From NCBI GenBank assembly GCA_002311865.1, contig DBZV01000096.1:133-7796 (forward strand): DNA of 7,664 nucleotides. The letters are read 5' to 3'. Every line of letters starts with the position of its first letter. The stretch's first letter is position 1. The DNA is from Dehalococcoidia bacterium UBA1151 (lineage in GTDB: Bacteria; Chloroflexota; Dehalococcoidia; Lucifugimonadales; Lucifugimonadaceae). The notes beneath the pieces are model-generated. The model did not search any database. It saw only the letters and a program-made list of their open reading frames with translations, and was not told the origin of the DNA. A program made the position numbers and the translations under genes. Shown piece by piece: positions 1 to 4,842 of this stretch.

Positions 1-1383
1 CAGGTGATCGGCACGGTGGTGGACGTAGAGTTCCCGCCCAAAGAGATGCAGGCTATCTATAACGCGCTGGAGGCCGAGCTCAGCGGGCAGAGGCTGGTCC
101 TGGAGGTGGAGCAGCACGTTGGCAACAACTGGGTTCGCTGCCTTTCTCTAGGATCCACAGATGGACTCCAGAGGGGTATTGAGGTCACGAACACCGGCGC
201 GCCGGTGACAGTTCCGGTTGGACCGGGCACGCTTGGACGGCTGTTCAACGTGACTGGCACGGCACTGGACGGCCTTGGTGATGTGCCAGCAGAAGACCAC
301 TGGCCTATTCACCGTCAACCACCACCATTTGACGAACAGACGGGTACAACAGAGCAGCTTGAAACAGGCATAAAAGTATTTGACCTTCTGACTCCGTTCC
401 AGCGAGGTGGGAAGATTGGCGCGTTTGGCGGTGCCGGGACCGGCAAGACCGTCATCATGACTGAGCTGATTCGCTCCATTGCGACAGAGCATAGTGGAGT
501 GTCAGTCTTCGCTGGAGTGGGGGAGCGATCCCGGGAGGGTAACGACCTCTGGCATGAGATGCAGGACTTCGGCGTAATGGAGTCCACTGTGCTCGTGTTT
601 GGCCAGATGAACGAGCCTCCTGGAGTACGAGCTCGGATCGCTCAGACCGGGTTGACCATGGCGGAGTATTTCCGCGATGTTGCCAAGCAGGACGTGCTGC
701 TGTTTATTGATAATGTCTACCGCTACATTCTTGCCGGCATGGAAGTGTCCGGTCTGCTGGGTCGAATGCCTTCAGCAGTTGGTTACCAGCCAACTCTGGG
801 TACAGAGCTGGGAGACCTTGAAGAGCGGATCACCTCTACGATCAACGGCTCTATAACGTCATTCCAGGCCGTGTATGTGCCTGCTGACGACTATACGGAC
901 CCCGGAATTGTGACCACGTTCGGACACCTGGACGCCACGATAGCGCTTGAGAGATCGTTGGCTGATCAGAGCCTGTATCCGGCGGTCGACCCTCTTGCTT
1001 CAACATCTCGAATCCTTCAGCCCGGTCTGGTTGGTGAAGAGCACTACAACACCGCCCGTGAGGTGCAGAGAGTGCTCCAGCGCTACCGTGACCTCCAGGA
1101 CATTATTGCGATTCTGGGAATTGAAGAACTCTCCGACGAGGACCGCACGACGGTTGGCAGGGCGCGGAGGATTCAGCGTTTCTTGACGCAGCCGTTCTTC
1201 GTTGGTGAAGTCTTCACCGGGTTCCCCGGCCGTTATGTTCAACTTGAGGACACGATTCGTGGCTTCAAGGAGATTCTTGAAGGCAAGCACGATGACCTGC
1301 CGGAACAGGCTTTCTACATGGTTGGCGATATCGACGAAGCCCGCGAGAAGGGCGAGAAGATGATCGCCGAAGCAGCCGCGTAG
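1..1383 (+). CDS. atpD: F-type ATP synthase subunit beta, 5'-truncated by the window edge
   Basis: This is the catalytic beta subunit of the F1 sector, which makes or hydrolyses ATP on the cytoplasmic side of the membrane. The frame is open through base 1, and the family has about 10 more residues before the visible VVDVEFPP segment, so the GTG at base 4 is not the start. Numbering from base 4, the beta-barrel domain covers roughly 1-75, the P-loop GGAGTGKT is at 142-149, the catalytic GER at 173-175, Walker B VLLFID at 231-236, and RMPSAVGYQPTL at 254-265. The gamma-contacting catch loop DDYTDP is at 295-300 and the DELSEED-type segment EELSDED at 374-380. The C-terminal helical domain is complete. 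Some conserved positions differ: GVGKT is GTGKT, GERTREG is GERSREG, and the usual PAPATTFAH is PGIVTTFGH. atpC follows after 29 bases, as in standard atp operons. Identity is certain. Confidence 0.97.
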   Translation, partial: QVIGTVVDVEFPPKEMQAIYNALEAELSGQRLVLEVEQHVGNNWVRCLSLGSTDGLQRGIEVTNTGAPVTVPVGPGTLGRLFNVTGTALDGLGDVPAEDHWPIHRQPPPFDEQTGTTEQLETGIKVFDLLTPFQRGGKIGAFGGAGTGKTVIMTELIRSIATEHSGVSVFAGVGERSREGNDLWHEMQDFGVMESTVLVFGQMNEPPGVRARIAQTGLTMAEYFRDVAKQDVLLFIDNVYRYILAGMEVSGLLGRMPSAVGYQPTLGTELGDLEERITSTINGSITSFQAVYVPADDYTDPGIVTTFGHLDATIALERSLADQSLYPAVDPLASTSRILQPGLVGEEHYNTAREVQRVLQRYRDLQDIIAILGIEELSDEDRTTVGRARRIQRFLTQPFFVGEVFTGFPGRYVQLEDTIRGFKEILEGKHDDLPEQAFYMVGDIDEAREKGEKMIAEAAA

Positions 1384-1412
1384 GACGCTTCACCAGTAAC
1401 GGAGATCATTGA

Positions 1413-1844
1413 ATGTCACCATTCAGACTGGAAGTAGTAACCGCCGAACGAGAGCTCTATTCAGGCGATGTGGATCAGTTGATCGCGCCAAGCCGACAGG
1501 GCCAGGTGACGATACTTCCGAATCACGCGCCGCTGCTCTCTCAACTTGAGGCGGGCCTACTTGAGTACCGGGTGAACGGCGAGGATCAGGCGCTGGCGGT
1601 TACGGGCGGCTTCATGGAGGTGATGGGTAACAGGACAGTCATCCTGGCGGATAGCGCTGAGCGCGCCGAAGAGATTGATGAGGCACGCGCCCAGGCTGCA
1701 TTTGATAAGGCAGAGGAGCGCATGGCGAGTCGGGATACTGATGTTGACTTTGAACGTGCAGTACGACAGTTGGCACGGGCGAGGACGAGGCTTACGGTGG
1801 CCCGCAGGCGGCGACCGATGGCGCCGATCCCGCCGACCGGATAG
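1413..1844 (+). CDS. atpC: F-type ATP synthase subunit epsilon
   Basis: Epsilon is part of the F1 central stalk. It couples rotation to catalysis, and its C-terminal helices can inhibit ATP hydrolysis. The 143-residue product has the normal two-domain form. A beta-sandwich of about 84 residues carries the family segment TILPNHAPLL at 33-42 and the VTGGFMEV strand at 63-70. It is followed by a charged helical hairpin at about 86-131 and a short Pro-rich tail. The C-terminal helix is very basic (RARTRLTVARRRR). The ATG at 1413 has a GGAGA Shine-Dalgarno sequence at 1401-1405 with 7-base spacing. It is the last gene of the atp operon, 29 bases after atpD, and ends just before a strong terminator. 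Confidence 0.95.
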   Translation: MSPFRLEVVTAERELYSGDVDQLIAPSRQGQVTILPNHAPLLSQLEAGLLEYRVNGEDQALAVTGGFMEVMGNRTVILADSAERAEEIDEARAQAAFDKAEERMASRDTDVDFERAVRQLARARTRLTVARRRRPMAPIPPTG

Positions 1845-1862
1845 TTCAACAGAATCAGAAAC

Positions 1863-1902
1863 AACAATAAAAGCGGCTTCAAACGAAGCCGCTTTTATTG
1901 TT
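1863..1902. terminator. Bidirectional intrinsic terminator between atpC and rex
   Basis: Perfect 18-bp arms at 1863-1880 and 1885-1902 surround a 4-base AAAC loop. The GC-rich core AGCGGCTTC/GAAGCCGCT is flanked by A/T runs, so either strand gives a stem followed by a U-rich tract (TTTTATTGTTT on plus, TTTTATTGTTGTTT on minus). It lies between the convergent atpC and rex stops and should end both transcripts. Confidence 0.93.
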
Positions 1903-1922
1903 TGGACAAACTGGTGTGGTGA

Positions 1923-2585
1923 TCAGGATTTCAGATAGTAGGTCATCGACTGGAGCGATATCACCGGGTCAATGTTTTTGATCTTAACGTGATCGGGTGC
2001 ATAGGCGGTTACGGGGGCGTAGTTCAAGATCGCTTCGATACCGGCGTCCACCAGGGAATCGATCACGGATTGGGCTGCCACGGCAGGAACGGCCACGATG
2101 CCGATTGCGATGTCATCCTCTTCTACGGCCTGCCTGATGTCGGATATCGACCGCACCGGCAGATTGTCCACGTTTGTGCCGATCAGGGATTGATCGGCAT
2201 CGAATGCAGCGACTATCTTGAATCCCTCTGGGGCAAATCCGGGATAGCTTGCAATTGCACGTCCCAGTCGTCCCATTCCGACGATACAGGCGTTCCAGCT
2301 CCGATCGAGCCCCAGGATTGTTTTGAGCTTGTTGACAAGTGCAACTACGTTATATCCGCGCCCCTGTTTCCCAAATCGACCGAAGTAGGAGAGGTCTTTC
2401 CGGATCTGAGCGGGCGTCATATGTAGTTGATCACCGAGCTGTTCAGAACTGACCATGTCAATACCGCTTGCCGCCAGCGCCGTTAGCACGCGTACGTAGA
2501 GGGGAAGTCGTTCCACTACCACATCAGGCACAACTACATCATCAGATCCGTTGGAATATGTTGTCTGTATGCTGCCTGTTGCCAA
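1923..2585 (-). CDS. rex: Redox-sensing transcriptional repressor Rex
   Basis: Rex is a dimeric repressor that leaves DNA when NADH/NAD+ rises, and usually controls fermentation and respiration genes. Counting from an upstream in-frame ATG at 2624, the winged helix covers about 30-100, with ERLPLYVRVL at 38-47 and TPAQIRKDLSYFGRFGK at 70-86. A Rossmann domain follows, with the nucleotide loop GMGRLG at 116-121, AAFDAD at 139-144 and AILNYAPV at 198-205. The C-terminal swapped helix ends ISLQSMTYYL. I prefer the TTG at 2585 as the start: it has AGGAAGG eight bases upstream and gives 220 residues, close to family size. The ATG at 2624 adds an Arg-rich 13-residue leader, lacks a Shine-Dalgarno sequence and lies only about 12 bases from the predicted transcription start. 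Rex is convergent with atpDC and divergent from ylxP, and a likely autoregulatory operator lies upstream. Identity is very secure; the start is less so. Confidence 0.95.
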   Translation of the reverse strand: MATGSIQTTYSNGSDDVVVPDVVVERLPLYVRVLTALAASGIDMVSSEQLGDQLHMTPAQIRKDLSYFGRFGKQGRGYNVVALVNKLKTILGLDRSWNACIVGMGRLGRAIASYPGFAPEGFKIVAAFDADQSLIGTNVDNLPVRSISDIRQAVEEDDIAIGIVAVPAVAAQSVIDSLVDAGIEAILNYAPVTAYAPDHVKIKNIDPVISLQSMTYYLKS

Positions 2586-2636
2586 GTACCATGCCTTCCT
2601 GCGGCGCGACTGAAGGCGTCGCATGCAGATAGTAGT

Positions 2637-2654
2637 GTGTGCCTTATATCACAA
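2637..2654 (-). promoter_or_regulatory. Candidate Rex operator (ROP)
   Basis: On the minus strand this 18-mer reads TTGTGATATAAGGCACAC. The known Rex consensus is TTGTGA-N6-TCACAA. The left half-site matches fully, and the right matches at 4 of 6 positions with the core CAC kept. It lies immediately upstream of rex and overlaps the proposed -10 box, as expected for negative autoregulation. The match is by eye, not scored. Confidence 0.6.
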
Positions 2655-2672
2655 TCGGGAAAAGGTGGGCAA
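2643..2672 (-). promoter_or_regulatory. Probable rex promoter
   Basis: On the minus strand, TTGCCC (2672-2667) serves as the -35 and TATAAG (2648-2643) as the -10, separated by 18 bases. The -10 matches consensus at 5 of 6 positions and the -35 at 4 of 6. Transcription would start near 2636, giving a leader of about 50 bases before the TTG start at 2585. The candidate Rex operator covers the -10. Confidence 0.5.
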
Positions 2673-2674
2673 CA

Positions 2675-2690
2675 ATTTTCTGCCGAAAAT
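2675..2690. repeat. Short inverted repeat in the rex/ylxP divergent region
   Basis: ATTTTC (2675-2680) and GAAAAT (2685-2690) are perfect 6-bp arms around TGCC. It lies between the rex promoter and the ylxP start and could be an operator or a small leader hairpin for ylxP. The arms are short and AT-rich, so chance is a real possibility. Confidence 0.3.
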
Positions 2691-2724
2691 ACGGGTGTGG
2701 ACCGGATGATTGGGAGTTGGGAAA

Positions 2725-3018
2725 GTGTACGTAGGCGTCTGCAGATTGACCCTGGGAATACCAGAGAGCCACTCGCTCAAGGAGAAGCGCCGCCGCGTCC
2801 GGTCTATCGTCGAGCGACTGCGTGTGCGGCACAAGTTATCGGTAGCTGAGACTGGCTTCCAGGATGCATGGCAAACGGCGGAGATTGGCATTAGCGCGGT
2901 ATCCGGTGATGCGTCGCTCGCACGGAAGCTAATTCAAGCGGCCATCGATTACGTTGAGACTGAGGTCCATGATGTCAGCATCATCGAAGAGGATATCGAT
3001 GTCATCGACTTGTCTTGA
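2725..3018 (+). CDS. ylxP: DUF503 family protein (YlxP-like)
   Basis: This 97-residue protein matches the DUF503/YlxP family of small cytoplasmic proteins. Their role is not firmly known; in many bacteria the gene sits in the nusA-infB-rbfA translation cluster. Recognisable features are the N-terminal strand MYVGVCRLTL, the segment SHSLKEKR at 15-22, the basic helix RRRVRSIVERLRVRHKLSVAE at about 22-42 (family form R-F-NVSVAE), and QDAWQ at 46-50. An amphipathic second half ends in an acidic IIEEDIDVID tail. I chose GTG 2725 because GGGAG (2712-2716) lies 8 bases upstream and the family normally begins with MYVG or similar. An in-frame TTG at 2710 would add five residues and has no good ribosome site. 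Here the gene stands alone, divergent from rex, with its own terminator, instead of in a translation operon. Confidence 0.88.
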   Translation: MYVGVCRLTLGIPESHSLKEKRRRVRSIVERLRVRHKLSVAETGFQDAWQTAEIGISAVSGDASLARKLIQAAIDYVETEVHDVSIIEEDIDVIDLS

Positions 3019-3054
3019 TATAGCGGCAAGTGATCATGAAATCTGGGAAAGCAA

Positions 3055-3081
3055 AAACCCCGATCAAATTGACCGGGGTTT
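3055..3081. terminator. Bidirectional terminator between ylxP and the zinc-ribbon gene
   Basis: Arms AAACCCCG (3055-3062) and CGGGGTTT (3074-3081) pair perfectly across an 11-base loop. Downstream on plus is TTTCAGTTTT. On minus the stem runs into TTTTTGC, a better U-tract. It sits between the convergent stops of ylxP (3018) and the small zinc-ribbon gene (3119). Confidence 0.85.
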
Positions 3082-3118
3082 CAGTTTTGGTACTTTCTCA
3101 GATGAGTTCAAAATGCCG

Positions 3119-3307
3119 TCATGCGGCTGCTTCGGAACCCGCGGCAACCTTCCCTCGGCTGTCTTCCTCACCTGATCCTCTGCTCTCGACCGCGTGGGAA
3201 GAGATCAGGAATCCGCACTGGAGACATTCGAGGAACTTACCGTAGACATCTGATTCGTACTTGACGTCACCTTGACATCGGGGGCACGCCTTCAAGTACA
3301 AGATCAT
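3119..3307 (-). CDS. Small zinc-ribbon protein, hypothetical
   Basis: This 62-residue protein has two knuckles, CPRC at 8-11 and CLQC at 28-31, spaced 16 residues apart, which is a classic four-cysteine zinc ribbon. Short strands (VKYESDVYGKFLEC) lie between them, and a hydrophilic, probably disordered Gly/Ser/Ala/Glu tail follows from about residue 37. There is no signal peptide or membrane segment. The start at 3307 has AAAGGA about 11 bases upstream, plus a closer AGGA that is too tight to be useful. I know similar small MILYLKACPRC-type proteins from Chloroflexota but no assigned function; nucleic-acid or ribosome binding would be a guess. It is monocistronic, convergent with ylxP, and a 19-bp palindrome lies 23 bases upstream of its start. 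The paired CxxC motifs and the ribosome site argue that this is a real gene. Confidence 0.75.
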   Translation of the reverse strand: MILYLKACPRCQGDVKYESDVYGKFLECLQCGFLISSHAVESRGSGEEDSRGKVAAGSEAAA

Positions 3308-3329
3308 TTCCTAGTAATTCCTTTCTACC

Positions 3330-3348
3330 GGTGACATCGATTGTCACC
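3330..3348. repeat. 19-bp palindrome upstream of the zinc-ribbon gene
   Basis: GGTGACA (3330-3336) and TGTCACC (3342-3348) are perfect 7-bp arms around TCGAT. It lies 22-41 bases before the zinc-ribbon start, within its probable promoter or leader. The form (TGACA-N5-TGTCA) suits a dimeric regulator. As RNA it would also make a hairpin ahead of the ribosome site. Confidence 0.5.
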
Positions 3349-3465
3349 TTCACTTCATTGAACGAGTCATCGGCCTGGTTGGGTTCAAATCACTTAGCCA
3401 CCAAACTAACGCTGCCACGTTCGAGGCAGGATTGTACAACGTTTTCTGTTCTGATGCACCATTGT

Positions 3466-3495
3466 GTAACAGATTCCGTAACAGTTCGGTTACAG
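3466..3495 (+). repeat. Three phased 7-bp direct repeats upstream of hspR
   Basis: GTAACAG occurs at 3466-3472 and 3478-3484, and GTTACAG at 3489-3495, with periods of 12 and 11 bases, about one helical turn. The second and third units also form a GTAAC-N6-GTTAC inverted repeat. They end about 50 bases upstream of the hspR -35 box, a suitable place for a second regulator. Confidence 0.45.
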
Positions 3496-3544
3496 TCATG
3501 TTTCGTAATTTCGCATTATTCATGATCTACATCGCAGCATAACC

Positions 3545-3565
3545 CTTGACACGACCCGTATCAAG
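3545..3565. promoter_or_regulatory. HAIR-like operator for HspR
   Basis: CTTGA (3545-3549) and TCAAG (3561-3565) are separated by exactly 11 bases. The known HspR inverted repeat (HAIR) is CTTGAGT-N7-ACTCAAG, that is CTTGA-N11-TCAAG, so the outer half-sites and spacing match fully; the inner two bases on each side differ. The site overlaps the -35 and most of the spacer of the promoter driving the gene for HspR itself. Geometry and context together make the call strong, though it was found by eye. Confidence 0.78.
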
Positions 3566-3574
3566 TCTTAGGAT
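3546..3574 (+). promoter_or_regulatory. Sigma-70-type promoter of hspR-grpE-dnaK
   Basis: A perfect TTGACA -35 (3546-3551) is followed after 17 bases by TAGGAT (3569-3574), a 4-of-6 match to TATAAT. Transcription should start near 3581, leaving a leader of about 60 bases before ATG 3642. The HAIR-like operator overlaps it, so repression by HspR would block RNA polymerase directly. Confidence 0.75.
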
Positions 3575-3575
3575 T

Positions 3576-3591
3576 TGTCTCATATAAGACA
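3576..3591. repeat. Palindrome at the hspR transcription start
   Basis: TGTCT (3576-3580) and AGACA (3587-3591) flank CATATA, covering the predicted start site just downstream of the -10 box. It could be a second operator or a structure at the mRNA 5' end. The arms are only 5 bp. Confidence 0.3.
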
Positions 3592-3641
3592 TGACCGCGC
3601 CAATACCGGATATTCATCTCAGATCACTCTATTTCTGAAAT

Positions 3642-4169
3642 ATGACTAACCCAAAATCGAGACAGACCGTAACTGAGTGGAAGGCGACGCTGCTTGGAAC
3701 TTTGCTGTCGCATCCCTATCGTCATACTGATGTTCCATCGCGCCGAAAAGCGTCGACAAATACGATTGATGTGCAGGAATCGTCACTGAATCGATCGGTT
3801 GATGAAAATACAGATTCATCTGGACCTGTAACCGGCCTTTACATCATCAGCGTCGCGGCCCGCTTGACCGAAATGCACCCCCAGACTTTGCGAAAATATG
3901 AGCGGGTGGGACTGCTTTCTCCGTCGCGCACCGGAGGCAGCCTGAGGTTGTACTCCGAGAACGATCTTGCGCGACTTAGATTGATCCGAATTCTCACAGA
4001 GAAGTTTGATCTCAATCTTGCGGGGGTGCGGCTGGTTATGGAACTGGTTTCTCATTTGCATCATGTTCTTGATAATTTGGAATCTACAACTGAAATCTTT
4101 AGCACCCCTGAAGGAAATGCAGCGGTGCAAGAGTTGAAAGGAATACTGGAGAGCCTGGAAGTTGAGTGA
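3642..4169 (+). CDS. hspR: HspR, MerR-family heat-shock repressor
   Basis: HspR represses dnaK-type heat-shock operons by binding HAIR operators; in Streptomyces DnaK is its co-repressor. The MerR helix-turn-helix is at about 67-106, with YIISVAARLTEMHPQTLRKY at 67-86 and the wing GLLSPSRTGGSLRLYSENDLARL at 90-112, which is diagnostic of HspR (HPQTLR, GLxSPSRT). The NLAGVRLVMEL segment at 125-135 leads into a C-terminal helix that probably dimerises. About 66 poorly structured, polar residues precede the domain, against roughly 15-20 in Streptomyces HspR. The ATG at 3642 has no Shine-Dalgarno sequence, but in-frame TTG 3702 and GTG 3771 have none better, so the start is uncertain. A HAIR-like operator in the upstream promoter implies autoregulation. 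The 3' end overlaps grpE by 8 bases, implying translational coupling. Confidence 0.9.
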   Translation: MTNPKSRQTVTEWKATLLGTLLSHPYRHTDVPSRRKASTNTIDVQESSLNRSVDENTDSSGPVTGLYIISVAARLTEMHPQTLRKYERVGLLSPSRTGGSLRLYSENDLARLRLIRILTEKFDLNLAGVRLVMELVSHLHHVLDNLESTTEIFSTPEGNAAVQELKGILESLEVE

Positions 4170-4734
4170 ACCCAAAGATGAGTTGGAACAAATTGATGAA
4201 GATGGCCCTGATGAGTCGGAAGCTTCCAAGGTGGTAGAACAGGATTCGGTTGTTGAATTAGAAGCGCCTTCACCTGATAGTGAGATGGCGGAAGCGCTGA
4301 GGGAGAAGGACCAATTCCGTGCGCTGGCTCAACGTGCTCAAGCCGATCTGGTCAACTTCAGAAGTCGTGTTGAGACAGAAAAGATGGAGTTGGCGCAACG
4401 CACCAAATCGGGGCTGATACGCCGAATGCTCGAAATTGCAGACAGCGTTGATGCGGCACTTCAAGGGGATGCTACCCAAGAAGTCGACATTGGTTTCCTG
4501 CAAGGTGTGGAAGCTATCAAGCGCAGCTTTGAGACGGTGCTGGGCAGCGAAGGTGTTGAGCGATTCGAGAGCGCAGGAGAGAAGTTCGATCCGAGGCTTC
4601 ACGAGGCTCTGCTCACGACTGAAACGGACGAGGCTGAGCCGGATACCGTCATCAACGTGATGCGGGTTGGCTACCGCCACGGAGACGACATTATCAGGCC
4701 TGCACTGGTGGAAGTGGCATCAAAGTCTTCGTGA
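4162..4734 (+). CDS. grpE: GrpE, nucleotide exchange factor for DnaK
   Basis: GrpE is a cytoplasmic dimer that releases ADP from DnaK and so drives the chaperone cycle. The 190-residue product has an acidic, disordered N-terminus (1-40) and a long helix (about 41-100, with FRALAQRAQADLVNFRSR) forming the dimer coiled coil. A four-helix region follows, then the C-terminal beta-wing with the family signature FDPRLHEAL at 142-150, VMRVGYRHGDDIIRPALVEV at 166-185. The start is TTG 4162, inside the end of hspR; GGAGAG at 4148-4153 lies 8 bases upstream and no in-frame ATG is close by. The overlap with the hspR stop suggests coupled translation. It is followed by a 108-base gap and then dnaK, its partner. 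Length and motifs are normal. Confidence 0.95.
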   Translation: MSEPKDELEQIDEDGPDESEASKVVEQDSVVELEAPSPDSEMAEALREKDQFRALAQRAQADLVNFRSRVETEKMELAQRTKSGLIRRMLEIADSVDAALQGDATQEVDIGFLQGVEAIKRSFETVLGSEGVERFESAGEKFDPRLHEALLTTETDEAEPDTVINVMRVGYRHGDDIIRPALVEVASKSS

Positions 4735-4842
4735 GAAGTGACGTGAGAGTCTGATTATTTATTAGATCGGCAAACAAATAATTCGTGAAACGAGGTCCCT
4801 GTTTAGACAAGGGATCGGCAACAACAGGAGTACAGAGAGAGT
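4735..4842 (+). other. Structured grpE-dnaK intergenic leader
   Basis: This 108-base gap holds an AT-rich inverted repeat, ATTATTT (4754-4760) with AAATAAT (4776-4782), and a bulged stem CCCTGT (4797-4802) with ACAAGGG (4807-4813). It also has a direct repeat, GATCGGCAA(A)CAA, at 4765 and 4813. The dnaK ribosome site AGGAG (4826-4830), or the closer GAGAGAG, follows. I find no HAIR or CIRCE element and no convincing promoter. It may be an mRNA processing or stability element. Confidence 0.4.

Larger units (their letters stand above)
3308..3641. other. Non-coding divergent regulatory region between the zinc-ribbon gene and hspR
   Basis: These 334 bases lie between two divergent genes, and I see no credible coding sequence. 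They hold, in order, a 19-bp palindrome (3330-3348), three phased GTAACAG-like repeats (3466-3495), a strong promoter with an embedded HAIR-like operator (3545-3574), and a TGTCT-N6-AGACA palindrome (3576-3591). Bases 3349-3465 show no clear structure apart from the 8-bp palindrome TTGTACAA near 3432; a TACAAT on the minus strand there could be a -10 box for the zinc-ribbon gene, but I find no matching -35. Confidence 0.6.

Noticed and set aside
4..6. GTG as the atpD start
   Set aside because: The frame continues to base 1, and beta subunits have about ten residues before this point, so the gene begins outside the window.
3257..3299. 8-bp inverted repeat GTACTTGA/TCAAGTAC, possible second HAIR site
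   Set aside because: The spacing is 27 bases (HAIR needs CTTGA-N11-TCAAG) and both arms are inside the zinc-ribbon coding sequence, so chance is more likely.
3370..3404. tRNA- or tmRNA-like 3' end (GGTTCAAATC followed by CCACCA)
   Set aside because: The bases flanking the TTCAAAT loop do not form a T-stem (TTGGG against CACTT), and no acceptor, D or anticodon arm can be built upstream.
3331..3525. 64-residue plus-strand reading frame in the intergenic region
   Set aside because: It begins at a GTG inside the 19-bp palindrome, has no ribosome site, and its Cys/His/Ser/Thr-rich sequence resembles no family I recognise.
4735..4842. Separate heat-shock promoter with CIRCE or HAIR before dnaK
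   Set aside because: No TTAGCACTC/GAGTGCTAA or CTTGA-N11-TCAAG is present, and no -35/-10 pair with acceptable spacing stands out.
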